Source of the DNA: Nevskia sp964451925
GTDB taxonomy: Bacteria > Pseudomonadota > Gammaproteobacteria > Nevskiales > Nevskiaceae
NCBI GenBank assembly: GCA_964451925.1
Contig: CAYVKA010000019.1
Span: 8,475-72,474, forward strand
DNA length: 64,000 nucleotides
Reading direction: 5' to 3'
A program made the position numbers and the translations under genes. Positions within the stretch are counted from its first letter, which is position 1. Every line of letters begins with the position of its first letter. The notes below the pieces were generated by a model. That model was not told the origin of the DNA. It did no database searches and was given only the letters and a program-made list of their open reading frames with translations. This document shows, in pieces, positions 1 to 8,415 of the stretch.

Positions 1-152
1 CGGAGCAGGTGGTGGGCGAGGCGCAGAAGATCGGCGCCGACCTGATCGTCCTCGGTCACCGCGGCAAATCCCTGATCGAGCGCTGGCTCACCGGCTCCAC
101 CACCAAGCAGGTGATGGGCTACGCCCACTGCGCGGTGCTGGTGGTCCGCTGA
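1..152 (+). CDS. Universal stress protein (UspA family), C-terminal fragment
   Basis: The window opens inside this gene; only the last 49 codons are present, read in frame from base 3 to a TGA at 150-152. The fragment contains the ATP-binding signature of ATP-binding Usp domains, G-2X-G-9X-G-S/T (here GHRG, nine residues, then GST), followed by the usual final beta strand (CAVLVVR). Usp proteins are small cytoplasmic nucleotide-binding proteins linked to stress survival; the partner or trigger cannot be told from this piece. The gene is cut by the window edge, not visibly damaged. Confidence 0.85.
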   Translation, partial: EQVVGEAQKIGADLIVLGHRGKSLIERWLTGSTTKQVMGYAHCAVLVVR

Positions 153-210
153 CGGCCTGCCGCGCCGGCGGATCAGGGCCGGAGGACCGCGGCTGGCCGC
201 TCAAGCCCGG

Positions 211-241
211 TTGGCGGCCTTTCACCCCCCCTCGTTACAAT
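211..241 (+). promoter_or_regulatory. Candidate promoter of serS
   Basis: A TACAAT hexamer at 236-241 matches a sigma-70 -10 box at 5 of 6 positions. A TTGGCG at 211-216 could be the -35 box, but the 19-base spacing is longer than ideal. Transcription would begin about 20 bases before the serS ATG. Confidence 0.4.
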
Positions 242-268
242 GCGCGTCCAGACCAGGCGATCCCCTCC

Positions 269-1549
269 ATGCTTGACCCCAAACTCCTGCGCACCCAGCC
301 CGAAGCCGTTGCCGCCCAGCTGGCCCGCCGCGGCTTCGATTTCGACCTGGCCCGCTTCCAGGACCTGGAAGCGCGGCGCAAGTCGCTGCAGACCGAGACC
401 GAGAAGCTCCAGGCCGAGCGCAACGCCGGCTCCAAGCGCATCGGCCAGGCCAAGGCCAAGGGCGAGGATGTCTCGCCGATCCTGGCCGACATGGACCGCA
501 TCAAGCTGCAGCTGAGCAGCAACGAGCAGTCGCTGGCCGCGCTGCAGGCCGAGTTCGAGGACTACAGCCTGCGCCTGCCCAACATCCCGCACGCCAGCGT
601 GCCGCAGGGACGCGACGAGAACGACAACGTCGAAGTGCGCCGCTGGGGCGATCCGCGCCCCGCCGCCGGTGCCAAGGATCACGGCGACCTGGGCGAGGCG
701 CTGGGGCTGATGGACTTCGCCGCGGCGGCCAAGCTCACCGGCGCGCGCTTTGTCGTGCTGCGCGGCCAGCTGGCGCGCCTGCAGCGCGCCCTGACGCAGT
801 TCATGCTCGACGTGCACACCCAGGAGCACGGCTACGAAGAGCTGTACGTGCCCTTCATCGTCAACGCCGCCAGCCTGCGTGGCACCGGCCAGCTGCCCAA
901 GTTCGGCGACGACCTGTTCGCCCTCAAGACCGAGCAGGACTGGCGCCTGATCCCCACCGCCGAAGTGCCGGTGACCAACCTGCTGCGCGACGAGATCCTC
1001 GCCGCCGAGAACCTGCCGCGCCGGTGGGTGGCCCACACCCCCTGCTTCCGCGCCGAGGCCGGCGCCGCCGGCAAGGACACCAAGGGCATGATCCGCCAGC
1101 ACCAGTTCGAGAAAGTCGAGCTGGTGCAGGCCACGCTGCCGGAAAAATCCTACGCGGCGCACGAGGAGCTGACCGGCCATGCCGAGGCCATCCTGAAGAA
1201 GCTGGATCTGCCGTACCGGGTGATGGCGCTGTGCACCGGCGACATGGGCGGCGCCTCGGCCAAGACTTACGACCTGGAAGTATGGCTGCCGTCGCAGGAC
1301 CGCTACCGCGAGATCAGCTCCTGTTCCAATTTCGAGGACTACCAGGCGCGGCGCATGATGGCCCGCTACCGCCATCCCGAGACCAAGAGGCCGGAACTGC
1401 TGCACACCCTCAACGGCTCCGGCCTGGCGGTCGGCCGCACCCTGGTGGCGATCCTGGAGAACTACCAGGACGAGGGCGGGGCGATCGCCATCCCCAGCGC
1501 GCTGCAACCCTATCTGCCCGGTCTCAAGCGCATCGAAAAGGCCGGGTGA
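269..1549 (+). CDS. serS: Seryl-tRNA synthetase
   Basis: A 426-residue class II aminoacyl-tRNA synthetase that charges tRNA-Ser (and tRNA-Sec where present) with serine in the cytoplasm. The first ~110 residues form the charged helical hairpin arm that binds the long variable arm of the tRNA. The catalytic core carries motif 2 around residues 252-275 (FRAEAG...KGMIRQHQFEKVE) and motif 3 near residue 381 (NGSGLAVGRTL). Length and order match the family. The ATG lies in the usual place before MLDPKLLR, a typical SerRS N-terminus. It appears to be monocistronic; the next gene on this strand begins after about 100 bases. Confidence 0.98.
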   Translation: MLDPKLLRTQPEAVAAQLARRGFDFDLARFQDLEARRKSLQTETEKLQAERNAGSKRIGQAKAKGEDVSPILADMDRIKLQLSSNEQSLAALQAEFEDYSLRLPNIPHASVPQGRDENDNVEVRRWGDPRPAAGAKDHGDLGEALGLMDFAAAAKLTGARFVVLRGQLARLQRALTQFMLDVHTQEHGYEELYVPFIVNAASLRGTGQLPKFGDDLFALKTEQDWRLIPTAEVPVTNLLRDEILAAENLPRRWVAHTPCFRAEAGAAGKDTKGMIRQHQFEKVELVQATLPEKSYAAHEELTGHAEAILKKLDLPYRVMALCTGDMGGASAKTYDLEVWLPSQDRYREISSCSNFEDYQARRMMARYRHPETKRPELLHTLNGSGLAVGRTLVAILENYQDEGGAIAIPSALQPYLPGLKRIEKAG

Positions 1550-1570
1550 ACGCCGCTTCCCGGTGATTTG

Positions 1571-1597
1571 GCGCCGGAACAGGTAAAATGCCGGCGC
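1571..1597 (+). repeat. Inverted repeat around a -10-like TAAAAT, upstream of the DEAD-box gene
   Basis: GCGCCGG at 1571-1577 and CCGGCGC at 1591-1597 form perfect 7-base arms around a 13-base loop that holds TAAAAT (1584-1589), a 5/6 match to a -10 box. It could be an operator or a serS transcript end with no T-run. No convincing -35 box was found. Confidence 0.35.
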
Positions 1598-1655
1598 AAT
1601 CTCGTCGCCGCGGTTCGTTGGCGCTCAGAGCCACCCGTTCCCTGCAGAGATCACG

Positions 1656-3497
1656 ATGTCCACCGACGTAGCCGATGATGTTGCCGTTGCCGGCCCCCTG
1701 TTTTCCGATCTGGCCCTGAGCCAGGAGGTGCTGAGGGCGCTCGCCGATGTCGGCTACGAATCGCCTTCGCCGATCCAGGCGGCGACCATTCCGCACCTGC
1801 TCCAAGGCAGCGACGTGCTGGGCCAGGCCCAGACCGGCACCGGCAAGACCGCCGCCTTCGCCCTGCCGATCCTGTCGAAGATCGACCTCAGCCGCAGGAG
1901 CACGCAGCCGCAGGCGCTGGTGCTGGCGCCGACGCGCGAACTGGCGATCCAGGTGGCGGAGGCCTTCCAGCGCTACGCCAAGCACCTGCCGGGCTTCCAC
2001 GTGCTGCCGATCTACGGCGGCCAGGCCTACGGCCCGCAGCTGTCGGCGCTCAAGCGCGGCGTGCACGTGGTGGTCGGCACTCCGGGCCGCGTCATCGACC
2101 ACATGCAGCGCGGCACCCTCAAGCTCGACCAGATCAGCTGCCTGGTACTGGACGAGGCCGACGAGATGCTGCGCATGGGCTTCATCGACGACGTCGAAAG
2201 CATCCTGCAGAAAACCCCGCCGCAGCGCCAGGTGGCGCTGTTCTCGGCCACCATGCCCTCGGCCATCCGGCGCATCGCGCAGACCTATCTGCGGTCGCCG
2301 GCCGAAGTCACCATCAAGAGCAAGACCAGCACCGCGACCAACATCCGCCAGCGCTACTGGCTGGTCAGCGGCACCAACAAGCTCGACGCCCTGACCCGCA
2401 TCCTCGAAGCCGAGCCGTTCGACGGCATGCTGATCTTCGCCCGCACCAAGGCCGGCACGGTGGAACTGGCGGAGCGCCTGGAAGCGCGCGGCTACAACGT
2501 GGCGGCGCTCAACGGCGACATGGAGCAGAAGCAGCGCGAACGCACCGTGGCGCGGCTCAAGGACGGCCAGATCGACATCGTCGTCGCCACCGACATCGCC
2601 GCGCGCGGCCTCGACGTCGAGCGCATCAGCCACGTCTTCAACTACGACGTCCCCACCGACACCGAGTCCTACGTCCACCGCATCGGCCGCACCGGCCGCG
2701 CCGGGCGCAGCGGCGAGGCGATCCTGTTCATCTCGCCGCGCGAGCGGCACCTGTTGCGCGCCATCGAGCGCGCCACGCGCCAGCCGATCACGCCGATGGA
2801 GCTGCCCAGCGCGGACGCCGTCAACGACCAGCGCGTGGTCCGCTTCAAGCAGAAGATCACCGCCGCGCTGGAAGCCACCGACATCGGTCCGTTCCGCGAA
2901 CTGGTCGAGCAATACGAGCAGGAGCACAACGTCCCGGCGATCGAGATCGCCGCCGCGCTGGCGCGCCTGGTGCAGGGCGACCGCCCGCTGCTGCTCAAGC
3001 CCAACGCCGGCGGTGGCGTGCCGGTGGCCGCGCCGTCGCGACTGGTGCACACCGTGCTGGCGGGCCCCGATCATGCCGCGCCGCGCCGCGAGGAATCGTC
3101 CCGCCCGGCCGCCGGGCACCCGCCGCGCCCGCGCGACGAAGGGGTGCGGCCGCAGGAAAGGCCCGCCCGCGAGCGGCGCCGCGAGGCCGACGAGCAGGTG
3201 GAGAAGGAGACCTTCCGCATCGAGGTCGGCAGCGTGCACGGCGTCAAGCCGGGCAATATCGTCGGCGCCATCGCCAACGAGGCCGGCATCGACAGCGAGT
3301 ACATCGGCCGCATCGAGATTCTCGAGGAACACAGCTTCATCGACCTGCCCACCGGCATGCCGAAGAAGATCTTCAAGGATCTGCAGAAGGTCTGGGTCAG
3401 CGGCCGCCAGCTGCGTATCAGCCGCAAGGACGTCGCCGGCAACCCGTATGGCGATGTGCCGCCGAAGCACGGCAAGCCGAAGCACAAGCCGCGATAG
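1656..3497 (+). CDS. deaD: DEAD-box ATP-dependent RNA helicase, DeaD/CsdA type
   Basis: A 613-residue cytoplasmic RNA helicase. Domain 1 has the Q motif near the N-terminus, Walker A (AQTGTGKT, about residue 57), motif II DEAD in VLDEADEM (about 164) and SAT (about 196). Domain 2 carries ARGLDV and HRIGRTGRAGR (about 340). After a charged linker rich in Arg, Pro and Glu (about 470-515) comes a DbpA-like RNA-binding domain (about 515-590; FRIEVGSVHGVKPGNIVG) and a basic Lys/His tail. This architecture and length match E. coli DeaD (ribosome assembly and cold-shock mRNA unwinding) better than the shorter RhlE or RhlB. The 3' end converges on moaC with a 78-base gap. Confidence 0.93.
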   Translation: MSTDVADDVAVAGPLFSDLALSQEVLRALADVGYESPSPIQAATIPHLLQGSDVLGQAQTGTGKTAAFALPILSKIDLSRRSTQPQALVLAPTRELAIQVAEAFQRYAKHLPGFHVLPIYGGQAYGPQLSALKRGVHVVVGTPGRVIDHMQRGTLKLDQISCLVLDEADEMLRMGFIDDVESILQKTPPQRQVALFSATMPSAIRRIAQTYLRSPAEVTIKSKTSTATNIRQRYWLVSGTNKLDALTRILEAEPFDGMLIFARTKAGTVELAERLEARGYNVAALNGDMEQKQRERTVARLKDGQIDIVVATDIAARGLDVERISHVFNYDVPTDTESYVHRIGRTGRAGRSGEAILFISPRERHLLRAIERATRQPITPMELPSADAVNDQRVVRFKQKITAALEATDIGPFRELVEQYEQEHNVPAIEIAAALARLVQGDRPLLLKPNAGGGVPVAAPSRLVHTVLAGPDHAAPRREESSRPAAGHPPRPRDEGVRPQERPARERRREADEQVEKETFRIEVGSVHGVKPGNIVGAIANEAGIDSEYIGRIEILEEHSFIDLPTGMPKKIFKDLQKVWVSGRQLRISRKDVAGNPYGDVPPKHGKPKHKPR

Positions 3498-3575
3498 CCC
3501 GCGGCGTCGCGTCGCGCCCGACTGCCGGAACCGTTCCCGCCGCAACGGTCCTGGCCGGCACGGCCGGCTGCAAGC

Positions 3576-4007
3576 TCAGCGCCCGCGCTGGAAATCCGAT
3601 TTGCCGCCGGTCTTCTTCAACAGCAGCACCTCGCGGATCACCAGATCGGTGCCGGCGTGCGGCTTGAGCATGTCGTACAGGGTCAGGGCGCAGATGCTGG
3701 CGGCGGTCAGCGCCTCCATTTCCACGCCGGTGCGCGCGTGGGTCGCCACTTCCACGGTGACCTTGACGCTGTCCTCGCCGAACTCGTAGCTCAGGTCGTG
3801 CCGTTCGATCGGCAGCGGATGGCATAGCGGCAGCAGTTCCCAGGTGCGCTTGGCGCCGAGGATGGCGGCGGCGCGGGCGATCTCCAGCGCATCGCCCTTG
3901 TCCAGCGTGCGGGCCCGCAGGCGCTGCAGAACCGCCGCGGGCATCTCGACGATGGCCTGGGCCACGGCCACACGCAGGGTCACGGCTTTTTCGCTGACGT
4001 CTCTCAT
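3576..4007 (-). CDS. moaC: Cyclic pyranopterin monophosphate synthase MoaC
   Basis: A 143-residue protein that turns the MoaA product into cyclic pyranopterin monophosphate, the second step of molybdopterin synthesis. Conserved family sequences are present: the LCHPLPI segment and GVEMEALTAASICALTLYDMLK, which holds the catalytic Asp and Lys. The start ATG (4005-4007) overlaps the moaE TGA as ATGA, so translation is probably coupled. Starting there gives MRDVSEKAV, about 14 residues shorter than E. coli MoaC. The upstream frame has only moaE shadow sequence, so the short N-terminus appears genuine. Last gene of the moaA-D-E-C set. Confidence 0.95.
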   Translation of the reverse strand: MRDVSEKAVTLRVAVAQAIVEMPAAVLQRLRARTLDKGDALEIARAAAILGAKRTWELLPLCHPLPIERHDLSYEFGEDSVKVTVEVATHARTGVEMEALTAASICALTLYDMLKPHAGTDLVIREVLLLKKTGGKSDFQRGR

Positions 4008-4444
4008 GATTCCTTCACGTTCTTGATCGGGGTGCCTTCCAGGAAGCGCGCCGCGCCGTCGGTGTAACGCTCCTCCTTCCAGATCGGCACGCTCTGCTTC
4101 AGCGTGTCGATGGCCCAGCGGCAGGCGGCGAAGGCTTCGGCACGGTGGCCGGCGCGGACCACGATGATGACGCTGGCCTCGCCCACCCTCAACTCGCCCA
4201 CGGCGTGCGCCACGCTGACCTCGGCGCCGAAACGCTGCGCCGCCTCGGCCTCGATCTCGGCCAGGCGGCGCTCGGCCAGCGCGGTGTGCGCATGGTAGTG
4301 GATGCCGCTGACGCTGCGGCCTTCGTGCATGTCGCGCACGGTGCCGGCGAACACCGCCAGTCCGCCGCAGTGCGGGGGCATGGGCTGCGCCAGCCACTCG
4401 GCGAGGTTGAGGGCGCCCCGGCGCAGACGGGAAGTTTCGCTCAT
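4004..4444 (-). CDS. moaE: Molybdopterin synthase catalytic subunit MoaE
   Basis: A 146-residue large subunit of molybdopterin synthase, which with thiocarboxylated MoaD adds two sulfurs to cyclic pyranopterin monophosphate. Family sequences visible are FAGTVRDMHEGRSVSGIHYHAH, the RAGHRAEAFAACRWAID helix and the C-terminal catalytic stretch PIWKEERYTDG with its lysine. The ATG at 4442-4444 is used here; a GTG four codons upstream overlaps the moaD stop as GTGA and is a real alternative. It overlaps moaC downstream. Confidence 0.95.
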   Translation of the reverse strand: MSETSRLRRGALNLAEWLAQPMPPHCGGLAVFAGTVRDMHEGRSVSGIHYHAHTALAERRLAEIEAEAAQRFGAEVSVAHAVGELRVGEASVIIVVRAGHRAEAFAACRWAIDTLKQSVPIWKEERYTDGAARFLEGTPIKNVKES

Positions 4445-4452
4445 GGCCTCGC

Positions 4453-4698
4453 TCACCCCCCGCTGACCGGCGGAATCAGCGCCAGGCGCTCGCCTTCGGA
4501 CAGCGCGTGGCCGCTGTCCACGATGTCGTCGCCGACGGCCACCGCCACGGTATCGCGGCGCGCCGCCAGTTCCGGGTAGCGCTCCGCCAGCCGGCGCATG
4601 GCATCGGCCACCGTGGCGCTTTCGGCCAGATCCAGGCTGAGCAGTTCGGCCCCGCACCAGCGCTGCGAAGCGCCGTAGCATTCAACGGTGATTCTCAT
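4453..4698 (-). CDS. moaD: Molybdopterin synthase sulfur carrier subunit MoaD
   Basis: An 81-residue ubiquitin-fold sulfur carrier. It ends in the diagnostic Gly-Gly (PPVSGG), whose terminal glycine is adenylated and thiocarboxylated. The ATG at 4696-4698 (MRITVECYG) gives the family length; an in-frame upstream start would add nine residues that are not family-like. It is followed within 10 bases by moaE. The 129-base gap to moaA upstream shows no obvious hairpin, so the four genes probably form one transcript. Confidence 0.93.
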   Translation of the reverse strand: MRITVECYGASQRWCGAELLSLDLAESATVADAMRRLAERYPELAARRDTVAVAVGDDIVDSGHALSEGERLALIPPVSGG

Positions 4699-4827
4699 GG
4701 TTCCTATCCAGGGTGTTTGCGCCATTCCGGCCTGACCGTGTCCAGTTTGATCAGCCGCCCGCCATCCCCCGCGGGGCGTTCGAGCTGGCCGGCGGCGGCC
4801 GGGAGTCGTCGCCAGGAGTGCGACCTC

Positions 4828-5904
4828 TCACCCGCCGAGCGAATTCATGGCGATGGGCCGCTCGGCATAGCCCGGATGCGCGACATAGCCCGCGTCCTTG
4901 TGCCACACCGTGTCGCGGATCAGCTGGCCCAGTTCGCCGTCGCGGGCGCCCGCGCGCAGCGGCTCGCGCAGCGAGGTGCCCTTGGGCGAGAACAGGCAGG
5001 GGTAGAGTTTGCCGTCCGAGGTCAGGCGCAAGCGGTCGCAGCTGGCGCAGAACGGATTGGAGACGGTGGCGATGACGCCGATCTCCGGCGAGCCGGCGCC
5101 GCCGGCGGCGCCGTGCAGCGAGTAGTAGGCGGCGGGATCATGACCGCGCGGCAGCGGCGCCACCTCGAACTCGCCGCGCAGGCGCTGCAGGATCTCGGCC
5201 TCGCTGACCACGCGCTGGCGCGACCACTCGCCGCGGCCGTCCAGCGGCATGAACTCGATGAAGCGCAGCGGCAGTTGCTGCTGTACCGCCCAGCGCGCCA
5301 GCGGCAGGATTTCGTCTTCGTTGATGCCGCGCACGATCACCGCGTTGAGTTTCAACGGCAGCCCGGCGTCGCGCGCCGCGGCGATGCCGTCGAGCACCGG
5401 CCGTACATCGCGATTGCCGGACAGCCGGGCGAAGATCTCGGGGGTCAGCGCGTCGAGGCTGATGTTGAGGTCGTCCAGGCCGGCGGCCTTGAGTCCAGCG
5501 GCGCGCCGCGCCAGCAGGGCGGCGTTGGTGGTCAGCGAGATGCGCTCCAGGCCCAGCGCGCGCAGTTCCCCGCATTCGGCGATCACCGCTTCGAGATCGC
5601 GGCGCAGCAGCGGCTCGCCGCCGGTCAGGCGCAGGCTGGTGATGCCGAGCTCGCTGACGAACAGGCGCAGCAGGCGGCGCAGCTCGGCGCGGCTCAGGCG
5701 CTCGGCGCGGTCGAGGAATTCGGGGCTGTCCGGCATGCAGTACGGGCAGCGGAAATTGCAGCGGTCGGTGAGCGACACCCGCAGCTTGCGCTTGACCCGC
5801 CGGAAACGATCGCGCAGCGGGCCCGAGAACAGCTCGGCGAGCGGGATCGCCGCGGTGCTGGGGCGGGTCAGCAGGGTCATGGGGAGGTCGTCCATCGACC
5901 CCAT
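4828..5904 (-). CDS. moaA: GTP 3',8-cyclase MoaA (radical SAM)
   Basis: A 358-residue radical-SAM enzyme that converts GTP to 3',8-cyclo-GTP, the first step of molybdenum cofactor synthesis. The N-terminal [4Fe-4S] motif CxxxCxxC (CNFRCPYC, about residue 50) binds S-adenosylmethionine. The second cluster is the C-terminal set CxxC...C in NPFCASCDRLRLTSDGKLYPC. The chain ends in Gly-Gly, which is required in MoaA. The first ATG is used, though the Met at residue 9 (MTLLTRP) is equally possible. It heads the moaA-D-E-C operon; no moaB/mog gene is seen here. Confidence 0.97.
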   Translation of the reverse strand: MGSMDDLPMTLLTRPSTAAIPLAELFSGPLRDRFRRVKRKLRVSLTDRCNFRCPYCMPDSPEFLDRAERLSRAELRRLLRLFVSELGITSLRLTGGEPLLRRDLEAVIAECGELRALGLERISLTTNAALLARRAAGLKAAGLDDLNISLDALTPEIFARLSGNRDVRPVLDGIAAARDAGLPLKLNAVIVRGINEDEILPLARWAVQQQLPLRFIEFMPLDGRGEWSRQRVVSEAEILQRLRGEFEVAPLPRGHDPAAYYSLHGAAGGAGSPEIGVIATVSNPFCASCDRLRLTSDGKLYPCLFSPKGTSLREPLRAGARDGELGQLIRDTVWHKDAGYVAHPGYAERPIAMNSLGG

Positions 5905-5944
5905 TGTACGGCCATTGCAGACAGCGGGGCCGGCCTGGCTATTT

Positions 5945-6006
5945 CGGGAATCGGGAAGCGGGAATCGCCCGTTCTACGACTCCCTATTCCCGATTCTCCA
6001 TTCCCG
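5945..6006. repeat. GGGAATCGGGAA-type intergenic inverted repeat
   Basis: Three near copies of GGGAATC/GGGAAGC on the left (5945-5967) are mirrored by CCCTATTCCCGATTCTCCATTCCCG-like copies on the right (5982-6006), so the segment can form an imperfect hairpin. It lies between the start of moaA and the 3' end of the DUF934 gene, and encodes that protein's last residues (GMENRE). Such degenerate GGGAATCGGGAAT repeats are familiar in xanthomonad intergenic DNA; it may also end the cysI-DUF934 transcript. Confidence 0.6.
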
Positions 6007-6514
6007 CCAGCGCGCGGCGCTTCTGCCAGACCGCTTCCATGCCGTCGGCGGCGCGCTGGTAGGCCAGGTCGTAGTCGCCGAAGGCGCGCAGGCAGTCCTG
6101 CGGGTCCTGGTCGGCGCGCAACTCGAAGGCGTTGATGCCACAGCGTGACATGTGGAACAGCTGGTCGTGCAGCACGTCGCCCTGGGCGCGGATTTCGCCC
6201 CGGTAGCCGTGGCGCTCGCGCAGCAGGCGCGCCTGCGAATAGGCGCGGCCGTCGCCGAATTTGGGGATTTCCACCGCGATCAGAGGCTGCCCGGCCAGTT
6301 CCGGCGCCAGCGCGGCCACATCCTCGGTGTTGGCGATGCGCACGCCGACCGCCAGGCCGGAGGCGTCCAGCGCGGCGCGCTCGGCGCGGAAGCGCTGGAG
6401 GCTGACGATGGCCTTGCCGGCCGCCGGCAGCGGCGCGTCATCCGGCAGGCTGAGCCATTCGTTGGCGGTGATGCGGCCGTCGACAATCACCTGCTGCGGG
6501 CTGGGCGCGCTCAT
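5984..6514 (-). CDS. DUF934 family protein, partner of sulfite reductase
   Basis: A 176-residue cytoplasmic protein. The pattern (GRITANEWLSLPDDAPLP..., VEIPKFGDGRAYSQARLLRERHGYRGEIRAQGDVLHDQ, FHMSRCGINAFELR) is that of DUF934, which is nearly always encoded next to cysI- or cysH-type genes. The biochemical role is not established; an accessory role in assimilatory sulfate or sulfite reduction is inferred from context. The ATG (6512-6514) overlaps the cysI stop as ATGA, so the two are probably translated together. Its last codons lie in the intergenic repeat. Confidence 0.88.
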   Translation of the reverse strand: MSAPSPQQVIVDGRITANEWLSLPDDAPLPAAGKAIVSLQRFRAERAALDASGLAVGVRIANTEDVAALAPELAGQPLIAVEIPKFGDGRAYSQARLLRERHGYRGEIRAQGDVLHDQLFHMSRCGINAFELRADQDPQDCLRAFGDYDLAYQRAADGMEAVWQKRRALAGMENRE

Positions 6515-8205
6515 GCCGTGGCCTCCTCGTCCTCGGCCACCGCCTCGGCACCGCCATAGAGTCTTTGCTTGAACGGCGCCATGCCAATGCGGCGATAGGC
6601 GGCGAGGAAGCTTTCCTCGGCGTCCTCGCGCTGCTCGAGATACACCTGGATCAGCTTTTCCACCGCGCCGGCGATGTCGGCGCGCGAGATCGCCGGGCCG
6701 GTGCGGTCGCCCAGGGCGGCGTCGTTCTCGGAGGAGCCGCCGAGGGTCACCTGGTACCACTCCTCGCCGTGCTTGTCGACGCCGAGGATGCCGATGTGGC
6801 CGACGCTGTGGTGGCCGCAGCCGTTCATGCAGCCGGACATCTTGATCTTCAGCTCGCCGATGTCGTGCTGGTAGTCGAGGCTCTCGAAGCGGTCGAAGAT
6901 GTCCTGCGCCACGCCGATCGAACCGGCATTGGCCAGCGAGCAGAAGTCCAGGCCCGGGCAGCAGATCAGGTCGGTGAGCAGGCCGATGTTGGGCGTGGCC
7001 AGGCCCAACTCGGACAGGCGCTGCCACACTGCGTGGAGATCCTTCTTCGCCACCTCTGCCAGCACCATGTTCTGGTCGTGGGTGTTGCGCACCTCGCCGA
7101 AGCTGTAGCGGTCGGCCAGGTCGGCGAGGGCGTCGAACTGCTGGTCGGTGACATCGCCCGGGGCGAAGCCGGAAGCCTTCAGCGAGACGAAGGCGGCGAC
7201 ATAGCCGGGCTGGCGATGGGCGCGCGTGTTGCGCTTGACCCAGGCGGCGAAGCGGCTGTCGGCGGCCAGGCAGGCGTCGTAGCTGCCGTCATCGGCGGCG
7301 GCGGGCGTCAGGTAGTCGTGCCGGTCGAAGCGCGAGCGGATGTGCTCGATATCCTGCGGCTGCAGCCTGAGGTAGGAATCCTTCAGCAGCGCCCATTCCG
7401 CTTCCACCTGCTCGGTGAAGCGGGCCGGACCCAGCGACTTCACCAGCACCTTGATGCGGGCGCGGTGGATGTTGTCGCGGCGGCCGTGGCGGTTGTAGAC
7501 GCGCAGGATCGCTTCCAGGTAGGAGAACAGGTCCAGCTCGGGCAGGAACTCGCGGATCTTGTGCGCGATCATCGGCATGCGGCCGAGGCCGCCGCCGACG
7601 TAAACGGTGTAACCCAGCTCACCGGCCGCATTGCGCACGATGTGCACGCCGATGTCATGCGTCCGGGTGGCGGCGCGGTCCAGCGTCGACGAGGAAAAGG
7701 CGATCTTGAACTTGCGCGGCAGCCAGTTGAATTCCGGGTGGAAGGTGGCCCACTGGCGGGTGATCTCGCAGTACGGGCGGGGGTCGATCAGCTCGTCCGC
7801 CGCCACGCCGGCCAGGTGATCGGCGGTGACGTTGCGGATGCAGTTGCCGCTGGTCTGGATGGCGTGCATCTGCACCGTCGCCAGCTCGGCCAGGATGTCC
7901 GGCACCTGCTCCAGCTTGGGCCAGTTGAACTGGATGTTCTGCCGCGTGCTGACGTGGCCGTAACCCTTGTCGTAAGTGCGGGCGATGTGCCCGAGCTTGC
8001 GCAGCTGCGCGGAGGACAGCAGGCCGTAAGGCACCGAAATGCGCAGCATCGGCGCGAAGCGCTGGAGATACAGGCCGTTGCGCAGCCGCAGGCCGCGGAA
8101 TTCCTCCTCCGACAGCTTGCCGGCAAGGAAGCGTTGCGTCTGGTCGCGGAACTGCGCCACACGCTCGTCCACCAGGCGTTGATCCAGCTCGTCGTAACGG
8201 TACAC
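6511..8205 (-). CDS. cysI: Assimilatory sulfite reductase hemoprotein (CysI type)
   Basis: A 564-residue siroheme/[4Fe-4S] reductase. Two ferredoxin-like half domains and two siroheme domains are recognisable, with YGHVSTRQNIQFNW and TSGNCIRNVTADHLAG in the first half. The four cluster cysteines appear as C-x5-C (CPGLDFC, about residues 416-422) and C-x3-C (CMNGC, about 456-460). Nitrite reductases share this fold, but the CysB gene, DUF934 and cysG nearby favour sulfite to sulfide reduction for cysteine synthesis. No CysJ flavoprotein is present, so ferredoxin or another electron donor is inferred. It is the first gene of the pair with DUF934. Confidence 0.9.
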   Translation of the reverse strand: MYRYDELDQRLVDERVAQFRDQTQRFLAGKLSEEEFRGLRLRNGLYLQRFAPMLRISVPYGLLSSAQLRKLGHIARTYDKGYGHVSTRQNIQFNWPKLEQVPDILAELATVQMHAIQTSGNCIRNVTADHLAGVAADELIDPRPYCEITRQWATFHPEFNWLPRKFKIAFSSSTLDRAATRTHDIGVHIVRNAAGELGYTVYVGGGLGRMPMIAHKIREFLPELDLFSYLEAILRVYNRHGRRDNIHRARIKVLVKSLGPARFTEQVEAEWALLKDSYLRLQPQDIEHIRSRFDRHDYLTPAAADDGSYDACLAADSRFAAWVKRNTRAHRQPGYVAAFVSLKASGFAPGDVTDQQFDALADLADRYSFGEVRNTHDQNMVLAEVAKKDLHAVWQRLSELGLATPNIGLLTDLICCPGLDFCSLANAGSIGVAQDIFDRFESLDYQHDIGELKIKMSGCMNGCGHHSVGHIGILGVDKHGEEWYQVTLGGSSENDAALGDRTGPAISRADIAGAVEKLIQVYLEQREDAEESFLAAYRRIGMAPFKQRLYGGAEAVAEDEEATA

Positions 8206-8415
8206 AGTCGGTTCCTGGGTGATTCCGGGGGTGGGTTCCTGCGCTCAGGCCGCCGCGCGGGGAGGGCGCAAGCCTGAATCTAGGCCGCGCACTTTACTCC
8301 CATAAACAGGCATAAGGTAATAACTAATCGATACAAGGATCGCGCCTGTTTTTGACAGACAATCCAGTTTCCATAGGAGTTTTGGATATAAGACCCCCGC
8401 GGCCAGCCCCCGGGC
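8206..8415 (-). promoter_or_regulatory. Upstream region of cysI, probable CysB-controlled promoter
   Basis: A 210-base stretch between cysI and the end of the cysB gene. The segment around 8295-8345 is AT-rich (cataaggtaataactaatcg) amid GC-rich DNA and is the likely promoter of cysI-DUF934. The LysR regulator is encoded next door, so a CysB site is expected here. No hexamer pair with good spacing could be fixed by eye. Confidence 0.45.

Noticed and set aside
1550..1655. tRNA-like segment after serS
   Set aside because: The inverted repeat is a single hairpin; no cloverleaf or CCA end can be drawn.
1524..3545. A 673-codon open frame antisense to the RNA helicase
   Set aside because: Repetitive Arg/Ala/Gly/His composition, no motif, fully opposite deaD.
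4699..4827. Molybdenum-cofactor riboswitch between moaA and moaD
   Set aside because: The gap is short, internal to the operon and shows no stem pattern of that riboswitch; the region upstream of moaA holds only the GGGAATC repeat.
4507..6135. Long plus-strand frame opposite moaA and moaD
   Set aside because: Shadow of conserved minus-strand genes with low-complexity content.
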